A stretch of DNA of 64,000 nt. It comes from Legionella_A sp963772805. GTDB lineage: Bacteria; Pseudomonadota; Gammaproteobacteria; Legionellales; Legionellaceae. A program made the position numbers and the translations under genes. The DNA lies in the NCBI GenBank assembly GCA_963772805.1, contig CAVYYU010000008.1, forward strand, positions 744,001-808,000. The letters are read 5' to 3'. How positions within the stretch are numbered: position 1 is the stretch's first letter; every line of letters begins with the position of its first letter. Below, in pieces: positions 1-8,687 of this stretch. The notes beneath the pieces were generated by a model. It did no database searches. It worked only from the letters and a program-made list of their open reading frames with translations, and was not told the origin of the DNA.

Positions 1-1
1 A

Positions 2-295
2 GCATGTTTGCGCGCGATTGAAGTGGGTGCCGATATTGTGCTTAAAGCCACTAAGGTTGATGGCGTATATTCAGCTGATCCAGTAAAAAATCCAGATGCT
101 ACGCGCTATGAGTTCCTGACCTATCGTGACGTGTTAACGCAAGGCTTGCAAGTTATGGATTCTACTGCTATTTGCTTATGCCAAGACCACAATATGCCTT
201 TGCAAGTATTTGATATGTCAGCGCCAGATGCATTAAGAAAAATTGTTACTGGTGAACGGATTGGAACCATCATAGGAGAAAACCATGATCAATGA
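2..295 (+). CDS. pyrH: UMP kinase, C-terminal part (5' end outside window)
   Basis: C-terminal ~97 residues of uridylate kinase, which phosphorylates UMP to UDP in cytoplasmic pyrimidine nucleotide synthesis. The reading frame is open from base 2. The conserved VLKATKVDGVY stretch, the ADP..NPDA segment and the C-terminal GERIGTIIGE ending match the bacterial hexameric PyrH family. The true start lies upstream of the window; the TTG at base 8 is internal. The stop overlaps the start of frr by 11 nt, so the two are translationally coupled, as in the common pyrH-frr arrangement. Confidence is high from family knowledge and gene order. Confidence 0.95.
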   Translation, partial: ACLRAIEVGADIVLKATKVDGVYSADPVKNPDATRYEFLTYRDVLTQGLQVMDSTAICLCQDHNMPLQVFDMSAPDALRKIVTGERIGTIIGENHDQ

Positions 296-842
296 TGTGA
301 AAAAAACCGCAGAAAGTAGAATGAAAAAAGCTGTTGAATCGCTGCAGCATGAAATGGGTAAGGTTCGTACAGGACGCGCGAGTGCAGGTATTCTTGATCA
401 TGTGCAAGTAGACTACTATGGTAATCTTACCCCACTTAGTCAAGTTGCGAATGTATCCGCTAGTGACTCGCGCACGTTGTTGGTCACGCCCTGGGAAAAA
501 AACATGGTCGCGGCTATTGAGAAGGCAATTTTAACGTCGGGTCTGGGCTTAAATCCTGCAACGGCGGGTTCTGCTATTCGTGTACCCATGCCTGCTTTAA
601 CTGAAGAACGTCGTAAAGAGTTGATTAAAGTCGTTCGTGCTGAAGCAGAACAGGGACGTGTTTCGATTCGCAACGTGCGTCGTGATGCTAATAGTCAGTT
701 AAAAGAGTTGGTTAAAGACAAGAAAATTTCAGAAGATGATGAGCGCCGCGCTAATGATCTGATTCAGAAACTAACAGATAAACATATTGCTGAAGCAGAT
801 GAGGTCTTGGCTGCAAAAGAAAAGGATCTAATGGAAATATAA
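285..842 (+). CDS. frr: Ribosome recycling factor
   Basis: Full-length RRF (185 aa, the usual size). With EF-G it splits post-termination 70S ribosomes. The N-terminal helix with KVRTGRAS, the central segment LVTPWEKN and the three-helix C-terminal domain with RNVRRDAN are all present. The ATG follows a good ribosome-binding site (AGGAG six bases upstream) inside the end of pyrH. A stem-loop follows within 20 bp, so this is probably the end of the operon. No oddities seen. Confidence 0.97.
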   Translation: MINDVKKTAESRMKKAVESLQHEMGKVRTGRASAGILDHVQVDYYGNLTPLSQVANVSASDSRTLLVTPWEKNMVAAIEKAILTSGLGLNPATAGSAIRVPMPALTEERRKELIKVVRAEAEQGRVSIRNVRRDANSQLKELVKDKKISEDDERRANDLIQKLTDKHIAEADEVLAAKEKDLMEI

Positions 843-855
843 GTTTATTCCAAGG

Positions 856-932
856 CGGGTTGGGTTGTGTTTTTTTCAACCCAACCTTGCTCTTATTATA
901 ACCCGTACAATATCCTATCCCGGGTTATAAAC
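856..932. terminator. Two hairpins between frr and exoD (convergent)
   Basis: Two perfect 10-bp inverted repeats lie between convergent genes. The first is 858-867 with 877-886 (GGTTGGGTTG and its complement) around a T-rich 9-nt loop. The second is 896-905 with 921-930 (TTATAACCCG and its complement). Neither has a clean downstream T-run, so bidirectional termination is inferred from position and stem strength. Confidence 0.55.
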
Positions 933-934
933 AA

Positions 935-1537
935 TTAACTGAAAATACGTTGAATCACTGCCAGAACTATCATATAAATAAAACTTCCATATATTATTGC
1001 GCCGATATAACCCACCACAATCACCAATCCATCTTTCTCAATAAGTCCTAAACTAACTAGAATAATCAGCATTGAGAGAATAAAATTACTAAATGGAATA
1101 GGTAGCATTAACAACAACGATAGGCACAAGATCAAACTACCATGAACCATTTCCATATAGCGGCTTGTCATAAAACGCCAGCGTGGTTTCAGGAAACGCT
1201 CAATCTTTATTAGGTAAGGCAGTGCGCGGTGAACAACCTTGATAATTGTATCATGATGAATGGTACGCTGGGCGATTGCTTTCGGCAACCAAAGTGTTTT
1301 TCGCGAAAAGATCATTTGCCATGCGATTATTGCAATTGGCACGCTAAATACAACAGACACCCCTGGAACTGCAGAAAGAGGCAGCGCATTTGGCAGGGCA
1401 AAAAATAATAATATTATTCCAAAGGCCCGCTCTCCGAGTGCGTATAAAATAGTTTGAAAAGTTAAATCACCGCTAAATTTTTTATTGTGCACAAGTGCCA
1501 GTAGTGTATCCGAGGAGCGATTACTGCTGTTTTTCAT
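935..1537 (-). CDS. ExoD-family membrane protein
   Basis: A 200-aa hydrophobic protein of the ExoD family (named for exopolysaccharide synthesis in rhizobia; biochemical role unknown). Family features are the N-terminal segment ending FGIILLFFALPNALPL, the following PGVSVVFSVPIAIIAWQ, and the second membrane block with LPIPFSNF. About four to five membrane helices are expected. It starts 13 bp after the stop of the carboxypeptidase gene on the same strand, so the two are probably co-transcribed. The family call is good; the function in this organism is unknown. Confidence 0.85.
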   Translation of the reverse strand: MKNSSNRSSDTLLALVHNKKFSGDLTFQTILYALGERAFGIILLFFALPNALPLSAVPGVSVVFSVPIAIIAWQMIFSRKTLWLPKAIAQRTIHHDTIIKVVHRALPYLIKIERFLKPRWRFMTSRYMEMVHGSLILCLSLLLMLPIPFSNFILSMLIILVSLGLIEKDGLVIVVGYIGAIIYGSFIYMIVLAVIQRIFS

Positions 1538-1550
1538 AAATTACTCACAC

Positions 1551-2915
1551 TTATTCGGGTAGGCAAAAAGGCTGTGAAGCGATGAACGTTGCAAGCAGCT
1601 TTTCCAATATTTCAGGTTGATCGGCTGGGGCAAGATGTCCTGCATTCTGCACTTTAATTTGTGTTAAACCAGACGCGGTTTTTGCAGAACCGACAACATT
1701 CTTATTCACTGACCATGGACATGTTTTAGCTTTTGAAAACTCGTCTGACTTCGACCATTGCAAAACAGACAACCATTTATCAGTACCCATAAAATTGCAA
1801 TCTGTACCATCATAAAGTCCATTGTAAATCATAACACGGATGCCATTATCCAGTAGTGTTGAATAAAGATCGGCGACCGAGTCTTGTTCGCCAATTTCTA
1901 GCGTATCAGCTGCCAGCTCGTTAAAGGTTCTAAACTCGCTTGCATGCTCAATGTGCAACGCTTTACGCACATCTGGCTGATTTAAATAGCTTATCATAAG
2001 CTTATCATCAGGTTCTTTGCCGGTGTGAATATTAACCATATGATGGATGCCACTTTCTCTTTTTATCATGGCTTGTATTTCATTGCATGTCTGATTGGCC
2101 TGGCGTGAGGAAGGGGTATTTCTATCAATTTCATCAGCACATTGTTGATAAAGTTCTGCTACTTTCTTATGCGTATTTAAATCAATCAAGCCGTGAGAGT
2201 AAGCAAAATCGGCATCAGTAGATTGTTGTATCCGTGGATTAACCCAGCCATCACCAATCAAAATACCCTTGAGATGAATTGAGTTGTTCACGGTGTTTCC
2301 CGCTAAAATCCGCATTGCCAGCTCAGGTATATATTTTGCGGCATAAGATTCGCCAGCAAGATACAATGGTTTTGATGCGAGCTCAGGATAGCGTTTAAAT
2401 AATACTTGAATGGCCTCATAAAGCTGATCCATCGCCTTGTTTTCATTCGAATAATCACCTTTATTACCATAAGAAAGACCGACACCTGCCGGTTGATCAA
2501 TGATCAAATAATTGGCATGGTTGGTCCAACTGTGTTGTTGTGTGATTAATGTTCCGTTATCTGCAATCGAATAGGGTCCATTTTCTAAAAAGAAAGCATA
2601 CGTGCTTGCCGCACCGGGTCCACCACTAAGCCATAAAACGAGAGGGGTATTATCCGAATGCTCTCGGCTTTCAACAAACCAATAAAAAAGACTCGGTGTT
2701 TTGTCAGATTTGGATTTAATTGTATTTTTAGTACGAGTAACGGGTAATAAGCCGGCTAATTCTAAATCATCAACACAGCCTAAACCTGGGAGAGAAAAAA
2801 CTCTATCAGGGGAATTAAGCATTTTTTTACTAAAAAATGACGTAACTTGCTGATTACAAGCAAATGTTGAATGAAGAACCGAAAGAAATAGTAAACTGCA
2901 AAAGAATGATTTCAT
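1551..2915 (-). CDS. Secreted serine carboxypeptidase (peptidase family S10)
   Basis: A 454-aa S10 carboxypeptidase, a family common in eukaryotes (carboxypeptidase Y type) and uncommon in bacteria. It removes C-terminal residues at acidic pH. Residues 1-20 form a signal peptide ending in FAC. The oxyanion motif WLSGGPGAAS is near residues 95-104, the nucleophile lies in GESYAAKY (Ser190), the acid is probably Asp369 in YNGLYDG, and the histidine is His427 in NAGHLAPADQP. The catalytic set is therefore complete. Downstream exoD is close and co-oriented. In an intracellular bacterium this could act in the host vacuole; that is inference. Confidence 0.9.
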   Translation of the reverse strand: MKSFFCSLLFLSVLHSTFACNQQVTSFFSKKMLNSPDRVFSLPGLGCVDDLELAGLLPVTRTKNTIKSKSDKTPSLFYWFVESREHSDNTPLVLWLSGGPGAASTYAFFLENGPYSIADNGTLITQQHSWTNHANYLIIDQPAGVGLSYGNKGDYSNENKAMDQLYEAIQVLFKRYPELASKPLYLAGESYAAKYIPELAMRILAGNTVNNSIHLKGILIGDGWVNPRIQQSTDADFAYSHGLIDLNTHKKVAELYQQCADEIDRNTPSSRQANQTCNEIQAMIKRESGIHHMVNIHTGKEPDDKLMISYLNQPDVRKALHIEHASEFRTFNELAADTLEIGEQDSVADLYSTLLDNGIRVMIYNGLYDGTDCNFMGTDKWLSVLQWSKSDEFSKAKTCPWSVNKNVVGSAKTASGLTQIKVQNAGHLAPADQPEILEKLLATFIASQPFCLPE

Positions 2916-3306
2916 GATCTCAAAATAAGAATCATTTTAGCAAAATTTGTTTTATATGAACATATAATTAACCAATTATTACACTGATTTTAACTTTATA
3001 TCGTTTCAACTGATTATCAGAAGGTCTAGAGGCCAGCCGCCGGAATTTGCGGATGCTACTGTATTCCAGTTCAAGTTGTTCAATATAAATCCCCAAAACA
3101 TCTTTAACAAAATTATTATCTCAAATACGACATAAAATTGTTCTCTATGATATATTTCACCCAATTTTGTTTTTTTAGGTTTCTTTAAACCTAAAAGAAA
3201 ATCACGCTAAGTCGCTAACTAAAACATTGATGAATGACTCTTTAGCTTCTAAACCTAATCATAATGAAATCCGGCCTATTGGCCATGCATGCTGTGGACT
3301 TATTCA
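2916..3306. other. Intergenic region, divergent promoters
   Basis: AT-rich gap between the divergent carboxypeptidase and OsmC-YcaO genes. The only structure seen is a hairpin at 3173-3182/3187-3196 (TTTTAGGTTT and its complement, 4-nt loop). No gene was recognised. Promoters for both neighbours must lie here but no convincing -35/-10 pair was identified. Confidence 0.5.
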
Positions 3307-5490
3307 ATGGAAATCAAAGTAAATTTTCTCGACAATTTAAGACTCGAAGCCAAGTTCGATGACTTTACCATCACATCCGATCAACCCATTCGCTATAAAG
3401 GTGATGGCTCAGCGCCGAGCCCTTTTGATTATTTCTTAGCGTCATCAGCCCTTTGCGCCGCTTATTTTATCAAGGTGTATTGTAATGCCCGTAATATCTC
3501 CACTGAAAACATTCGCTTATCGCAAAACAATATTGTCGATCCAGAAGATCGCTATAACCAGATTTTCCAAATTCAGGCTGAGTTGCCCGACGATATTTCA
3601 GCCAAAGATAGAGAAGGGATTTTACGCTCGATCGATCGCTGCACAGTAAAAAAAGTAGTGCAAACAGGCCCCGTATTTAAAATCGAAACTGTTGCAAACC
3701 TGGGCGCTGACAGCAATGCCATGTTGATGAGTCAACCAGAAGGGGAGCACAGCACTTATATTCTGGGTAAAGACTTGCCCCTTGAGAAAACCATTAAAAA
3801 CATAACCGCCATGTTAGCCGACCTTGGCATGAAGATAGAAATATCATCATGGCGCAACATAGTGCCTAATGTATGGTCTTTACATATCCGTGATGCCGCC
3901 TCGCCTATGTGCTTCACTAACGGCAAAGGCGCCACCAAAGAAAGCGCACTGTGCTCGGCATTGGGCGAGTTTATTGAGCGCCTGAATAACAACTTTTTCT
4001 ATAACGATCAGTTCTTCGGCGTAGAAATTGCCAACAGTGAATTTGTTCATTACCCCAATGAAAAGTGGTTTGCATTAGAAGAAGACTCACTACCAGCGGG
4101 ACTTTTGGACGACTATTGCCTAAATATTTACAACCCAGATAAAGAGTTACAAGGATTGCACCTGATTGATACTAACTCAGGCAATAAAGATCGCGGTATT
4201 TGTGCCATTCCTTATACCCGTAAGTCTGATGGCAAGACTGTCTATTTCCCATCAAATCTGATTGAAAATTTATTCTTAAGTAACGGCATGAGCGCGGGTA
4301 ACAACCTACAAGAAGCCCATGTGCAGTGCTTATCAGAAATATTTGAGCGTGCTGTAAAACGTCAAATCATTGAGCAAGAAATTGTCCTGCCAGATGTGCC
4401 AATGAACGTGCTAGAAAAGTACCCTAGCATTCTAGCGGGCATTAAAGGCTTGGAAGATCAAGGCTTCCCCATAGTGGTCAAAGATGCCTCGTTGGGCGGG
4501 CAATTTCCTGTAATGTGTGTAACCCTAATGAACCCCAGAACCGGCGGCGTATTGGCTTCTTTTGGTGCTCACCCAAGCTTTGAAGTGGCGCTAGAGCGCA
4601 GCCTTACCGAGCTGTTGCAAGGCCGCAGTTTTGAAGGCTTAAACGATGTACCAACGCCAACATTTAATAGCTTGGCCGTCACTGAGCCGGAAAACTTTGT
4701 TGAGCACTTTATTGACTCTACAGGGGTGATTTCTTGGCGCTTCTTTAGCAATAAATACGACTATGAGTTCTGTGAATGGGACTTCTCTGGCAGCAGCGAA
4801 GAAGAGGCTAATGGATTATTTAGCATCTTAAAAGCCATGAGCAAAGAAGTGTATATTGCCGAGCTCACCGACTTAGGATCCTCGGCTTGCCGCATTTTAG
4901 TGCCTGACTATTCAGAAATTTATCCGGTTGACGATCTTATTTGGGACAACACTAATAAAGCGTTAAATTACCGTGAGGACATATTAAATCTGCATTCATT
5001 AAGCACTAAAGCGCTAGACAAGTTAGTTAATCGCTTAGAAGAAAGTCAGTTAGATAACAATACCGATATTAGCGCCTTGATTGGTATCGTGTTTGATGAA
5101 AATACGGCCTGGGGCAAGTTGACTATTATCGAGCTTAAGATCTTGATTTATCTAGCACTTGGCGCACATGAAGAGGCCATCGAATTAGTCGGTGAGTTCT
5201 TACAATTTAACGACAATACAGTCCAGCGCGGCCTGTTTTATCAAGCTGTAAATGCGGTATTGGAAGTCACCTTAGATGAAGATCTTGAACTTGAGTGCTT
5301 TATTGAAAGCTTCAACCGCATGTTTGGTATCGAGGTGATGGAAAACGTGGTTGGCTCAGTCCTAGGTAAGGTGCGTTTTTACGGCCTAACCAAAACCAGT
5401 ATGGCCCTTGAAGGCATAGAGCCTCATTTACGACTGATTGAAAGCTATAAGAAATTACACCTTTCGCGCAAATTAAAAGCAGGGCTCTAA
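3307..5490 (+). CDS. ycaO: OsmC-domain / YcaO-domain fusion protein
   Basis: A two-domain protein of ~727 aa. The N-terminal ~140 residues are OsmC-like (FDYFLASSALCAAYFIKVYC contains the family cysteine). The remainder is a YcaO domain (NGKGATKESALCSALGEFIER, then EAHVQCLSEIFERAVKR), which binds ATP and activates amide backbones. E. coli YcaO is linked to beta-methylthiolation of ribosomal protein S12; the C-terminal ~150 residues with helical TPR-like sequence match that subgroup. An ATG at 3289 is also in frame, but the MEIKVNF start at 3307 begins the conserved domain, so I prefer it. No RiPP precursor or partner gene lies nearby, which favours the E. coli YcaO-like role over peptide-toxin synthesis. 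Confidence 0.85.
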   Translation: MEIKVNFLDNLRLEAKFDDFTITSDQPIRYKGDGSAPSPFDYFLASSALCAAYFIKVYCNARNISTENIRLSQNNIVDPEDRYNQIFQIQAELPDDISAKDREGILRSIDRCTVKKVVQTGPVFKIETVANLGADSNAMLMSQPEGEHSTYILGKDLPLEKTIKNITAMLADLGMKIEISSWRNIVPNVWSLHIRDAASPMCFTNGKGATKESALCSALGEFIERLNNNFFYNDQFFGVEIANSEFVHYPNEKWFALEEDSLPAGLLDDYCLNIYNPDKELQGLHLIDTNSGNKDRGICAIPYTRKSDGKTVYFPSNLIENLFLSNGMSAGNNLQEAHVQCLSEIFERAVKRQIIEQEIVLPDVPMNVLEKYPSILAGIKGLEDQGFPIVVKDASLGGQFPVMCVTLMNPRTGGVLASFGAHPSFEVALERSLTELLQGRSFEGLNDVPTPTFNSLAVTEPENFVEHFIDSTGVISWRFFSNKYDYEFCEWDFSGSSEEEANGLFSILKAMSKEVYIAELTDLGSSACRILVPDYSEIYPVDDLIWDNTNKALNYREDILNLHSLSTKALDKLVNRLEESQLDNNTDISALIGIVFDENTAWGKLTIIELKILIYLALGAHEEAIELVGEFLQFNDNTVQRGLFYQAVNAVLEVTLDEDLELECFIESFNRMFGIEVMENVVGSVLGKVRFYGLTKTSMALEGIEPHLRLIESYKKLHLSRKLKAGL

Positions 5491-5599
5491 TCGAAGTGAG
5501 CGACAAGATAAGCGTATTGATATTATAAACCGAGTTAGTGCATATTAAGCCAAGTGATATATATTTTGACTGTTGCCAAATACGAATCGCTGATAGAAG

Positions 5600-5664
5600 C
5601 TAATTACATATAACGCAAGACAACCATTATGTATCAATGGTTGTCTTGCGTTATATGTAATTAG
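5600..5664. repeat. Long perfect hairpin (29-bp stem, 7-nt loop)
   Basis: Arms 5600-5628 and 5636-5664 are perfect reverse complements; the left arm includes ATATAACGCAAGACAACC. The loop is ATGTATC. It sits between converging genes and may act as a bidirectional terminator, but no T-run follows and the stem is much longer than a usual terminator. Confidence 0.8.
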
Positions 5665-5727
5665 TTATAGTGTGGGCGCGGACGTTTGAATCCGTCATAG
5701 ACCAAATGATAGGGTATATGGCGTTCC

Positions 5728-6300
5728 TTATTTTTGAAAAAGCGAGCGTCCTTTAGATAATTGTCGCTTATCTTCGTCATTTGCAATATAAGTTGATTTC
5801 GGCAACTTTGAAAACAGACGTTTCTCAAAAAATAGCTCAGGAGCGTTCTCTTTTTGAAATTCATCAGTAGGAGAGTGTGTGGATTTTCTTTCCTGAGACT
5901 TATCATGATTATGAGGCCAATATTCAAGCTCAGTTGTATTAATATACCTTGACGCCATTACTTCTAGCGTTGTTGTAGGCGAGTTTGAAGGTGCTCTGCT
6001 ATAGCTGCTAGCATGATTATCAGGTGAAGATGCCTCATCTTCTTGATTGACATAGTCGAATTCGGGTGAGTTCTCAGGAATTGGTGTCACACGCTTTTCA
6101 TCCTCCGGTGAATCAGAAACATACGCTTCAACTATTTCCCCGGGCAAAGGGTTCTTCATGGGTGAAGTACATGGAGTGGAGGTGCTTGGTGTCGAAGTAC
6201 ATCGACGAGGGTTCTTAGTGCGTCCTAAGTTAGCAAAAGAGCCAATTAACTCGCCTTGTTCGTCATTAAGTTTGACTGGTTTGAATAATTTTTTGGGCAT
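5728..6300 (-). CDS. Hypothetical Ser/Thr/Pro-rich protein
   Basis: A 190-aa protein with no recognised domain. It starts MPKKLFKPVKL and is then rich in Ser, Thr, Pro, Glu and Asp, with a short STPSTSTPCTSP tract at about residues 36-47 and repeated SP dipeptides. There is no signal peptide or membrane segment. Low complexity with acidic and SP motifs suggests a disordered protein, possibly a secreted effector, but this is only an impression. Its 5' flank was hit by an ISNCY element 50-66 bp upstream of the ATG, so its promoter may be displaced. A second open frame at 5661-5927 overlaps it and was judged a shadow. Confidence 0.5.
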   Translation of the reverse strand: MPKKLFKPVKLNDEQGELIGSFANLGRTKNPRRCTSTPSTSTPCTSPMKNPLPGEIVEAYVSDSPEDEKRVTPIPENSPEFDYVNQEDEASSPDNHASSYSRAPSNSPTTTLEVMASRYINTTELEYWPHNHDKSQERKSTHSPTDEFQKENAPELFFEKRLFSKLPKSTYIANDEDKRQLSKGRSLFQK

Positions 6301-6349
6301 TGTTTTCTCAAAAAGTATAAATTATACACCCATGGATTGTCTCATGTCA

Positions 6350-6366
6350 AGTTTGTTCGTTCGTTT
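6350..6366 (+). repeat. 17-bp target duplication, left copy
   Basis: AGTTTGTTCGTTCGTTT is repeated exactly at 8022-8038 and flanks the ISNCY element. It reads as a target-site duplication. Confidence 0.85.
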
Positions 6367-6494
6367 GTAGCGGCAATTTAGAAATGTCCCCTTTGGGCAA
6401 AATAGAAATGTCCCCTTTTGGTCTCGGTGAATCTAGTCTTTAAGTAGGCAAATATCATCGAGGACGGAAAATGCTCTTAAAGGGGTTATTAGCG

Positions 6495-7796
6495 ATGAGC
6501 ACAAAGGAGATAGAGCGCTTATCCATCATTGAAAAAATAATTGATAAGCGATTAACGCAGAAGATTGCAGCGCAGCATCTTGGGTTGACGGTAAGACAAA
6601 TAAAACGTTTGGTAAGGAACTATAAGCAGTATGGTGCAGAAGGATTACAATCAAAACAGCGAGGCTGTCCAAGTAATCGGAAGCATAGCGATGAAAAAAT
6701 AGAAGTAATCAAAACATTAATAGAAACGCATTATTATGATTTTGGACCTAAATTTGCTGCTGAAAAGCTCTATGAAAAACATGGTATTAAAGTCAGCAAA
6801 GAGACATTGAGACAATGGATGGTTGAATGGGGCTTCTGGAAAGCAAATCGTCAGAAGCAAGCCCAAATTCATCCTCAGCGAGATCGTCGCGATTGTTTTG
6901 GTGAGCTTACCCAAATAGATGGCTCTCCTCACCCCTGGTTCGAAGACCGAGGACCTAAATGTTGTTTATTGGTCGCTATTGACGATGCAACCAGCCAGTT
7001 ATGCAGCCTGCACTTTGAACCCACTGAAACAACCGCTGGTTATTTTAAATTAATGCATAAGTATATTGTTGAGCATGGAATCCCTTTAGCTACTTACAGT
7101 GATCGACACGGTATATTCCGGATTAATCTACCTACAGCCTCAGAAGACACAGAAACACAATTTGGACGTGCAGCAGGCCAACTGGGTATCGAGTTGATTT
7201 GCGCTCACAGCCCTGAAGCGAAAGGTCGCGTAGAACGCGCTAATCAGACACTGCAGGATCGATTAGTGAAAGAGATGCGATTACTTGGGATCAGCGATAT
7301 AGAGTCTGCTAATGCGTATTTACCGACGTATATAAAGGATCACAATAGCCGTTTTGCAGTGGAAGCCAGAAGTTCAGAGAACGCACACCGTAAGGATTTG
7401 CCAACGGATGAAGAGATGAATCTGATTTTGAGCTACCAAGATGAGCGGAAAATCTCAAAAAATCTAGAAATAAGCTATGAAAATGTGATTTATCAAATTA
7501 AAACAAACACAAAAGGCTATAGGTTACAGCACTCGATGGTTACTGTTTGCAAAGATCTAAATGATGTAGTCACTTTAGTATGCCAAGGAAAAATATTAGA
7601 TTACACCTGCCATGAGAGAGCAAAACCTAATGCTGCTATTGTTGATGCCAAACAACTAGAGTCGAAAGTAGATACGATAAGGAATAATGCTAAAAAGTAT
7701 ACGCCACCAGCGAATCATCCATGGCGACATTTCATTATCAATCCAACAGCAACAGAAGCTTATGCTCAAAAAACGCCAACAAATGGCGTAATTTAG
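6495..7796 (+). CDS. ISNCY-family transposase
   Basis: DDE transposase of ~433 aa. The N-terminal helix-turn-helix (LTQKIAAQHLGLTVRQIKRL) is followed by a second winged-helix segment, then an rve integrase core: first Asp in LTQIDGSPHPWFED, second in TYSDRHGIF, Glu in SPEAKGRVERANQTLQDR. A C-terminal beta-rich tail follows. The ATG at 6471 is also in frame with a GGACGG upstream, but 6495 (MSTKEIERLS) has AGGGG upstream and matches the usual N-terminus. The gene appears intact. Confidence 0.9.
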   Translation: MSTKEIERLSIIEKIIDKRLTQKIAAQHLGLTVRQIKRLVRNYKQYGAEGLQSKQRGCPSNRKHSDEKIEVIKTLIETHYYDFGPKFAAEKLYEKHGIKVSKETLRQWMVEWGFWKANRQKQAQIHPQRDRRDCFGELTQIDGSPHPWFEDRGPKCCLLVAIDDATSQLCSLHFEPTETTAGYFKLMHKYIVEHGIPLATYSDRHGIFRINLPTASEDTETQFGRAAGQLGIELICAHSPEAKGRVERANQTLQDRLVKEMRLLGISDIESANAYLPTYIKDHNSRFAVEARSSENAHRKDLPTDEEMNLILSYQDERKISKNLEISYENVIYQIKTNTKGYRLQHSMVTVCKDLNDVVTLVCQGKILDYTCHERAKPNAAIVDAKQLESKVDTIRNNAKKYTPPANHPWRHFIINPTATEAYAQKTPTNGVI

Positions 7797-7815
7797 AATA
7801 TATTGTATAATTAAA

Positions 7816-7848
7816 TTACGGAACAGCCGGGGACGGCAATGACCGTGA
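7816..7848 (+). ncRNA. Shared structured motif, copy A (in ISNCY)
   Basis: Two-helix fold: outer stem ACGG 7818-7821 with CCGT 7843-7846; inner stem GCCG 7826-7829 with CGGC 7834-7837; GGGA (GNRA) tetraloop; internal loops AACA and AATGA. Nearly the same 31 nt recur at 24023-24053 (inverted), 60572-60602 and, in the second ISNCY copy, near 62855-62885. Whether it is transcribed is unknown. Confidence 0.55.
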
Positions 7849-7917
7849 GGGGATTGAGCTGCTGTTTATCTTCAGCCGCCAAGACCAAAATGGCTGCTTC
7901 GCAGGGCTATTTAAAAT

Positions 7918-7958
7918 GGGGACTCTGTCCCCAAACCCCTGGGATATTTTTAGAGGGG
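7918..7958 (+). ncRNA. Shared hairpin plus GGATATTT box, copy A
   Basis: GGGGAC (7918-7923) pairs with GTCCCC (7927-7932). It is followed by AAACCCC, then GGGATATTTTTAGAGG. The same order (GC-rich hairpin, CCCC, GGATATTT, AGA) recurs at 23932 and 60616 in other IS families. Confidence 0.5.
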
Positions 7959-8021
7959 ATTAATGTTACAAGGTGACATTTCTAAATTGCCCGAAAGGGG
8001 ACATTTCTATTTTGCTCCGAC

Positions 8022-8038
8022 AGTTTGTTCGTTCGTTT
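8022..8038 (+). repeat. 17-bp target duplication, right copy
   Basis: Exact repeat of 6350-6366. Confidence 0.85.
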
Positions 8039-8687
8039 TGAGGTCGACATGGTATTTAAACACCCACTTAAGATGAAAACAAAACGAAATACTGACGAGA
8101 GGTAGTATGCTTTTAGGGGAAAGACGGAACAGTATGGTCACTTAAATTTGATAATTAAAATATGTTGGGAGCGTATTGTCGTGACCCCATCTCATAAAAA
8201 CGGGTCGGCCGACTTTCACCGCGCTCCGCTCAAACTCTTTCAAAGCTAGTGTCGGTTGCCCCAGCTATCATACTTCATCTGGGGCATGTTTAATTTTAGT
8301 GTTTTGATCTCGTAGCAGGGGGGAAGTCATGATACGTGTCAAAATAGGACTTTTCATATTTCATACAAGCTATTACAAACTGCAACGTATTATGTTTACT
8401 ATGATTTCACATTAGTTTTACTTTGTTGTCGCTTCTTTTGGATAGGAAATTATTTTCTATCAGCAATGCCTGTAATCCAAGCACAGCATAGGTTGTAGGT
8501 CATCTAAAATTTGAAGTGACCTATATTGATACGTATCATGACTTACCCCGTGTTCGTCTGCGCTGTTTTAAAGTATCAAACGGATTTTGATCGCTATGGT
8601 TACCCTATGTTATTGGTATAAAATCACACAGAAAAGGGTCGGTATTGTCAGAACCCCGGCCGCTCCTTTTAATAGGGATGTGCTTTT
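8039..8687. other. Gene-free region with MITE-like DNA
   Basis: About 650 bp without a convincing gene. It holds a GCCCCAG/CTGGGGC hairpin (8258-8264/8279-8285), a MITE-like element (separate entry) and, at 8641-8663, a GTCAGAACCCCGG segment resembling one end of the repeat at 13449-13614. It looks like decayed mobile DNA. Confidence 0.6.
8319..8549. repeat. MITE-like element with ~40-bp imperfect inverted repeats
   Basis: The left end contains AAGTCATGATACGTGTCAA and the right end, read on the complement, AAGTCATGATACGTATCAA. Similarity extends outward as GGGG and inward through ATAGG and TTCA.ATT. It is ~231 bp, has no ORF, and no clear target duplication was seen. Confidence 0.65.

Larger units (their letters stand above)
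6367..8021 (+). mobile_element. ISNCY (IS1202-like) insertion sequence, complete
   Basis: A 1655-bp element between 17-bp direct repeats. Its terminal inverted repeats share GCAA..TAGAAATGTCCCCTTT. Each end holds two tandem copies of the TAGAAATGTC box (left 6379 and ~6405; right 7976 and ~8002 on the complement), presumably transposase-binding sites. It contains one transposase gene and a ~180-bp structured noncoding region before the right end. A second copy with an identical transposase in the overlapping part lies inverted at 62690 to the window end, implying recent transposition. Very long target duplications are known in IS1202-type elements. Confidence 0.9.

Noticed and set aside
3289..5490. 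YcaO gene as part of an azoline peptide (RiPP) cluster
   Set aside because: The OsmC fusion, the C-terminal helical region and the lack of precursor, dehydrogenase or exporter genes fit the housekeeping YcaO type.
5661..5927. 88-aa open frame on the minus strand
   Set aside because: It overlaps the 190-aa frame, starts within the long hairpin region at its 3' end and has no protein-like pattern.
8160..8663. Direct repeats GTATTGTC..GACCCC and GTATTGTCAGAACCCC as ends of a larger element
   Set aside because: They are short, imperfect and in direct rather than inverted orientation.
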